Below are positions 21,134-24,414 of a stretch of DNA of 24,414 bases, piece after piece. The DNA is from a virus. Position numbers and translations under genes: made by a program. Numbering within the stretch: the first letter of the stretch is position 1; each line of letters begins with the position of its first letter. The stretch is taken from positions 1 through 24,414 of the IMG/VR virus record IMGVR_UViG_3300049218_000503; one strand, 5' to 3'. The notes under the pieces were generated by a model that saw nothing but the letters and a program-made list of their open reading frames with translations, had not been told where the DNA came from and searched no databases.

Positions 21134-21694
21134 TTAGATTTGGCGCAAAGTCTGCGCGACTTCGCGCACCAGCCGTGCCTTGTAACTGCAGAACCAGTCG
21201 GCAAACGGCGGCACCTTCTCGCCGCGCGCCGCTGCCGCCAGGCGCAGCGCCCGGTACGATTGATTTACCGATTTCAGGCAGCCGTCGCGCCGGAAGCTTT
21301 CGACCTGCACTTCGACGCGGGCGATCACGTGCGCCGCCTCGCGAGATACCTCCTCGTCGGAGTAAAGCGCGATGCCGTGCTGTTTTACCGTGGCGGCAAG
21401 AACGGCGACCACGTCGTCACGGGATTGGCGGCGGCGCAGCCGCGCGTTTGCCGCGCTGACGATGCGCTTGGCATGATCGGCCCGCCGGCACCACCAAACC
21501 CCGTCGAGCATCTCGCCGGCGTCCAACAGCCGCTCGCCGCCGCCGCTCTCCACCATGGCGATCCTTAAACTGCCGGCGCCGCGGATCGCGGCCACCGCCA
21601 CCAGCCCGAGACCCTCGCGATACGCCGCCATCAGCGCCGCACGACCCTTGGCCTCGCGCCGCGCGCCCGCGGCCGCCGCCTTCTCGGCATTCAT
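21134..21694 (-). CDS. Hypothetical protein, early phage operon
   Basis: 186 residues from ATG 21694, which overlaps the stop of the upstream gene (ATGA). It is rich in Ala and Arg and mostly helical; recognisable stretches are LDGVWWCRRADHAKRIVSAANARL, EVSREAAHVIARVEVQVESF and the C-terminal KSVNQSYRALRLAAAARGEKVPPFADWFCSYKARLVREVAQ. I know no family name for it. Being the last gene before the cold-shock/terminase block, it occupies the place of a small terminase, but no helix-turn-helix is evident, so I do not assign that. It is co-transcribed with GcrA and the DUF6362-like gene. Confidence 0.7.
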   Translation of the reverse strand: MNAEKAAAAGARREAKGRAALMAAYREGLGLVAVAAIRGAGSLRIAMVESGGGERLLDAGEMLDGVWWCRRADHAKRIVSAANARLRRRQSRDDVVAVLAATVKQHGIALYSDEEVSREAAHVIARVEVQVESFRRDGCLKSVNQSYRALRLAAAARGEKVPPFADWFCSYKARLVREVAQTLRQI

Positions 21695-22284
21695 CGTATC
21701 GGCACGCGATGCCGCACGAGCTCGCGAGCGATGATTCGCAGGCCCTGGAGCTTGCGCGCGTTGAACGTGCGCCGCGTGATTCCGAGCCGCTTCAAACGCT
21801 TGTCGACGTCGGCGTCGAATGCCGCCCACAATGAGCCGAGATTGACCGCGCGGGCGACATGATGAAATTCGGCGCCGGCCAGATAGCGCATCGGCCACCG
21901 CAGCGCCTCCTCCATGCGTTCGATTTCGTCCGGCGACGGCGGAATGCGGACCCGGTTGCGCAGCCGGGCCATGTTTTCAAGCTCGTACGTTTCAAGCTGC
22001 GCGTTGAGATCGCCGCGGTCGTAAACGTGAAACGGCATGGAATTCGCGTATCCTCGGGGCCGCGTCGAAATCGGCAGTCGCGCAAGGGTCCGGAACGACT
22101 CTTCGAGCCGCTCCATCACGTGCAACAGCGACCAGCGAGCCGGCACACGGCGCTCCAACCGTGTCGCTCGCCGCAGATCGGAATTGCCGACCGCCCCGAG
22201 AATACCGGCGCGTTCACCGCGCAGTTCCGCCAGCGCCGCTTCGGCCGCCCGCGCGGCCAGCGGGCTTTCGTTGTCTGATGGCAT
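21691..22284 (-). CDS. DUF6362-like phage protein
   Basis: 197 residues from ATG 22284, with GAGGA eight bases upstream and ten bases after the GcrA stop. The central pattern, RWSLLHVMERLEESFRTLARLPISTRPRGYANSMPF, then PPSPDEIERMEEALRWPMRYL and a C-terminal LGITRRTFNARKLQGLRIIARELVRHRV, follows that of DUF6362, a family seen in alphaproteobacterial prophages. The C-terminal region could be a helix-turn-helix (KRLGITRRTFNARKLQGL) and so DNA-binding. Function is unknown; a small-terminase or regulatory role is possible. The longer frame that reaches back to 22848 is overlapped by GcrA and is not used. Confidence 0.65.
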   Translation of the reverse strand: MPSDNESPLAARAAEAALAELRGERAGILGAVGNSDLRRATRLERRVPARWSLLHVMERLEESFRTLARLPISTRPRGYANSMPFHVYDRGDLNAQLETYELENMARLRNRVRIPPSPDEIERMEEALRWPMRYLAGAEFHHVARAVNLGSLWAAFDADVDKRLKRLGITRRTFNARKLQGLRIIARELVRHRVPIR

Positions 22285-22294
22285 CGCGATGTCC

Positions 22295-22813
22295 TCAAGT
22301 TTTCCGGAGCGCGGCAACGCCTGCGCTGCCGGTTGAAACGACCGGATCGGATTTGCTGCGGCAGACCTCTTTGTTGGCGGCGGTGCCGGGCAACACGTCG
22401 TACGCGCGCCGCATGTGCTCCGGGCAATACGGGATGCCGCGAGACACGTCCGCTTCGGGTTTGGCGCAGAAGAAAAAAACGCGTCCGGCGCCCGGCCGTC
22501 CGATGGGCCATCGGCAATGGCAGTTCTCCAAATCAAGAACGCCGAGGCGCGTTTTGACGACGGGCGGTGGCGCCGGCTTCTTGCGTCGCGGACTGCGTCG
22601 GCGACGCGCCGGCTTTGCTGCGCGCCCATCTGCATCCGTTGTCGGCGCGGTGTCCGATCGCGCCTGATCGAGACGCAGCCGAAATATTTTTCCGAGCACC
22701 GCCGAGCGCGACAAGCCGCCGAGATGCTCGCCGATCGCCTCGGCTGTGACGCCGCCCGCCCATAGGCGCCGAAGTTCGTCGATCTGATCGGAACTCCAAA
22801 CGTGGCCGTGCAT
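22295..22813 (-). CDS. gcrA: GcrA family cell-cycle regulator
   Basis: 172 residues from ATG 22813 (MHGHVWSSDQIDELRRLW), with GGGAG nine bases upstream; the longer frame from 22897 adds non-homologous residues. The GcrA N-terminal helix-turn-helix is clear: WSSDQIDELRRLWAGGVTAEAIGEHLGGLSRSAVLGKIFRLRL. A basic, Pro/Arg-rich linker (ARRRRSPRRKKPAPPP) leads to the C-terminal CRWPIG...FFFCAKP...YCPEHMRRAY, which in GcrA binds the sigma-70 domain. GcrA activates transcription at GANTC sites methylated by CcrM. A GACTC lies at 22820-22824, just before its own start. As a phage copy it may tie head-gene expression to the host cycle. It is divergent from the repressor gene. Confidence 0.9.
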   Translation of the reverse strand: MHGHVWSSDQIDELRRLWAGGVTAEAIGEHLGGLSRSAVLGKIFRLRLDQARSDTAPTTDADGRAAKPARRRRSPRRKKPAPPPVVKTRLGVLDLENCHCRWPIGRPGAGRVFFFCAKPEADVSRGIPYCPEHMRRAYDVLPGTAANKEVCRSKSDPVVSTGSAGVAALRKT

Positions 22814-22872
22814 TCGTGCGACTCCCAAAGAGTTGCGCGCTCGTTCATCCACAGCAGTGAAAAGAGAAATCG

Positions 22873-22977
22873 CGTGACACGCCCTCTGCGCCGTCACGGA
22901 TTATGATATTAGTCCTATTTTTAGCGACGTCAAGTCACAGGTTTGGACACTAGCGGGTCTGCACCGTTTTGGTGACA
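22873..22977. promoter_or_regulatory. Candidate repressor operators in the divergent intergenic region
   Basis: Four GTGAC/GTCAC half-sites lie between the divergent GcrA and repressor starts: 22873-22878 (CGTGAC), 22893-22898 (GTCACG), 22934-22938 (GTCAC) and 22972-22977 (GTGACA). The first two form an inverted pair, CGTGAC-N14-GTCACG, near the GcrA promoter region; the last two form an outward pair ahead of the repressor. A short CACCGTTTTGGTG palindrome (22962-22974) overlaps the last site. I infer binding by the S24 repressor. Confidence 0.42.
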
Positions 22978-22988
22978 ATTCCGCGTAC

Positions 22989-23738
22989 ATGGCGCGAAAA
23001 TCCCGATCGTCCCGGCAAATGACCGGGCTTTATTACGCGCGCGAGGCGCGCGGCATGTCGCGCTCCGAGCTGGTCAAGCGCTCGGGCGTTTCCAAACAAC
23101 AGCTGTCGCGACTTGAGAACGGCCTGATCAGGCTTCGGCTCGATCATCTCAAGCCGTTCGGCGCACATCTCGGCTATTCGCCGGAGCAGATTCTTTTGTG
23201 GGGACGCTATCCGGGTACCGGCGGCAGCCACCTCGAATCAAGCGACGTCCTGCGGGAAGAGGCGCCGCATGACGAGCCGCTTGGCCCCTCGCCGGGACAG
23301 GTGCCCGAACTCGATACCCGCGCCGGCCTTGGCGGCGGTGGCGTCCCGGCGCGCGAACTGCGCAAGGACGGCCGCCACGCCGATGCGCTCAAGAGCGAAG
23401 GTTGGCTATTTCCGGGCAATTTCGTCCGCGACCAGTTGCATACATTGCCCGGCCGGCTGCTCGTCATCGAAACGACCGGCGACAGCATGGCGCCGACGAT
23501 CGTCTCGGGCGAGCGCGTCATCGTCGATACCGGGCACAAGACACCGACGCCGGACGGACTTTATGCGATCCGCGATACCTTCCAGAGTATTGTGGTCAAG
23601 CGCCTGCAGGTGCTGCGCTCGTCGCGGCCGACGCGGGTGAAAGTCATTTCCGACAATCCAAACCATCCAAGTGAAGAGACACCGCTCAACGATCTCGAAG
23701 TCGTCGGCAAAGTGCTGTGCTGTCTCAAGCTTTTCTGA
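22989..23738 (+). CDS. CI/LexA-like repressor (XRE helix-turn-helix plus S24 peptidase)
   Basis: 249 residues from ATG 22989. An XRE helix-turn-helix occupies residues 12-70 (YYAREARGMSRSELVKRSGVSKQQLSRLENGLIRLRLDHL). The C-terminal S24 domain has the nucleophile Ser166 in TGDSMAPTI and the Lys204 base in VVKRLQ, giving a Ser-Lys dyad; LDTRAGLGGGG at 109-118 holds an Ala-Gly pair suited to RecA-stimulated self-cleavage. Such repressors keep lytic genes off until DNA damage. It is divergent from the GcrA-led operon, the usual place for a lysogeny repressor, and matching half-sites flank it on both sides. No antirepressor or Cro-like gene was found in the window. Confidence 0.9.
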   Translation: MARKSRSSRQMTGLYYAREARGMSRSELVKRSGVSKQQLSRLENGLIRLRLDHLKPFGAHLGYSPEQILLWGRYPGTGGSHLESSDVLREEAPHDEPLGPSPGQVPELDTRAGLGGGGVPARELRKDGRHADALKSEGWLFPGNFVRDQLHTLPGRLLVIETTGDSMAPTIVSGERVIVDTGHKTPTPDGLYAIRDTFQSIVVKRLQVLRSSRPTRVKVISDNPNHPSEETPLNDLEVVGKVLCCLKLF

Positions 23739-23870
23739 GTTAGCCGCCCTCCCTTTTAAAGAATCAACCATCCGGCCGATGCCGCCGCATCGGCGGCGGT
23801 TGTGCTGCGGCCGGTACTCGCCGGCGCATCCCGATTCGCGCCTGCGCCCCGCCGCCGCGTTACTTTTTCA

Positions 23871-23910
23871 TTGACTACTGTCACTGATTTAGGTACATCG
23901 CGCGTGACAC
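23871..23910 (+). promoter_or_regulatory. Candidate promoter with repressor half-sites
   Basis: TTGACT (23871-23876), a 17-base spacer and TACATC (23894-23899) resemble a sigma-70 promoter upstream of the gene at 23932. Half-sites TGTCAC (23879-23884) and GTGACA (23904-23909) bracket the -10. The string CGCGTGACAC at 23901-23910 is repeated exactly at 22871-22880 on the other side of the repressor gene. Confidence 0.38.
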
Positions 23911-23931
23911 CCCACACGTAACGGACCTCCC

Positions 23932-24414
23932 ATGCCGCCCGCCGAGCAACCGGCCGACGCGTATCGTCCGCGCGAATTGCGCGACCGCGAGCGTATGCGG
24001 CGCGCCGCCGCCACCGCTCGAGCGGGACCGCGGCCGGCCATGGCATCGGCGCTCGCCCGGATCGGCGCGGCTTTCGACGAGGCGGCCGCGATCAACGATT
24101 TCAAGATGCGCGTCGAGCGGATCATCCGGCGCGGGCCGGATCATCCCGCGGTGCACGCCCGTTTCGCCGCACGCATCGGCCTGTTGCGCGGGCGCGACCT
24201 TGAGGCGGCGGTCATGGCCGTCGAGCACTGGTGGCGCGATGAACGCAAGGCGTTTCACATCGCCAGCGCCTTCGGTCGCGGCAGCCGGCTCTCGCTCGAT
24301 ATTTTGAGCGAGCTGCGTCTCATTTTGCGGTGGATGCGATGGAAGCAGATGACAAAGAAGTACGACGCCATCGTCGCCGCGGTCACGGATCCATGGGCCG
24401 TTGCGGCCGAGTAA
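23932..24414 (+). CDS. Hypothetical protein
   Basis: 160 residues from ATG 23932 to TAA at the very end of the window. It is helical, rich in Arg and Ala (RPRELRDRERMRRAAATARAG...), with FDEAAAINDFKMRVERIIRRGPDHPAVHARFAARIGLLRGRDLEAAVMAVEHWW in the middle. I recognise no family. It is transcribed in the same direction as the repressor, 190 bases away, from a candidate promoter carrying possible repressor half-sites, so an early or regulatory phage role is a reasonable inference. The N-terminal 35 residues could be disordered; ATG 23995 is a shorter alternative. Confidence 0.6.
   Translation: MPPAEQPADAYRPRELRDRERMRRAAATARAGPRPAMASALARIGAAFDEAAAINDFKMRVERIIRRGPDHPAVHARFAARIGLLRGRDLEAAVMAVEHWWRDERKAFHIASAFGRGSRLSLDILSELRLILRWMRWKQMTKKYDAIVAAVTDPWAVAAE

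Noticed and set aside
21134-21694. Small terminase subunit
   Set aside because: The position fits, but I see no helix-turn-helix or other small-terminase pattern.

Overview
The window is the head-morphogenesis half of a prophage, or of a phage-derived element, in a GC-rich alphaproteobacterium. It most resembles the Bradyrhizobium/Rhodopseudomonas side of the Hyphomicrobiales. The reasons are a GcrA-type cell-cycle regulator, several families of palindromic intergenic repeats of a kind familiar from those genomes, and toxin-like proteins sharing a PAGNPDGGQWT linker. No integrase, attachment site, tRNA or rRNA was recognised, and the tail genes must lie to the left of base 1.

Layout, read mostly on the minus strand from right to left: a plus-strand hypothetical gene (23932-24414) and a plus-strand S24/LexA-like repressor (22989-23738) form the control end. 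The divergent minus-strand operon starts with GcrA (22295-22813), a DUF6362-like protein and a hypothetical protein. A cold-shock protein follows, then terminase large subunit (18926-20503), an unlisted 42-residue ORF (18801-18929), portal (17035-18804), a prohead-protease-like protein (12809-13984), major capsid (11084-12658), a small conserved protein (8489-8704), a gp6-like head-tail connector split by a frameshift (7623-8469), a gp10-like protein (4290-4763) and a tail-terminator-like protein (1-447).

The striking feature is cargo inserted after the portal, after the capsid, between gp6 and gp10, and after gp10. The portal itself and two carrier genes, one directly behind the capsid and one directly behind gp10, contain the same PAGNPDGGQWT linker followed by unrelated C-terminal domains. 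Each is followed by a small gene that looks like an immunity protein (DUF6968-like, DUF2019-like, membrane protein). Beyond each active position lie displaced cassettes: a GHH-type nuclease plus immunity (14278-15715), a truncated second copy of that pair (8851-9574), two paralogous orphan immunity genes (2220-2462 and 16249-16494), and a barnase-like/barstar pair behind a Phd antitoxin (1033-1954). Fragments of portal and capsid genes beside these cassettes record the recombination that moved them. I infer a phage-borne polymorphic toxin locus with an archive of older tips, analogous to Rhs/CDI orphan cassettes and to the known MuF-toxin fusions of temperate phages, but using portal and capsid-adjacent carriers.

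Other cargo is a plus-strand DUF2235 hydrolase (4893-6086) and a HigBA-like pair with a DUF6941-like gene (6137-7540). Palindromic repeats lie between cargo genes and, in three cases, have been inserted in frame inside head genes.
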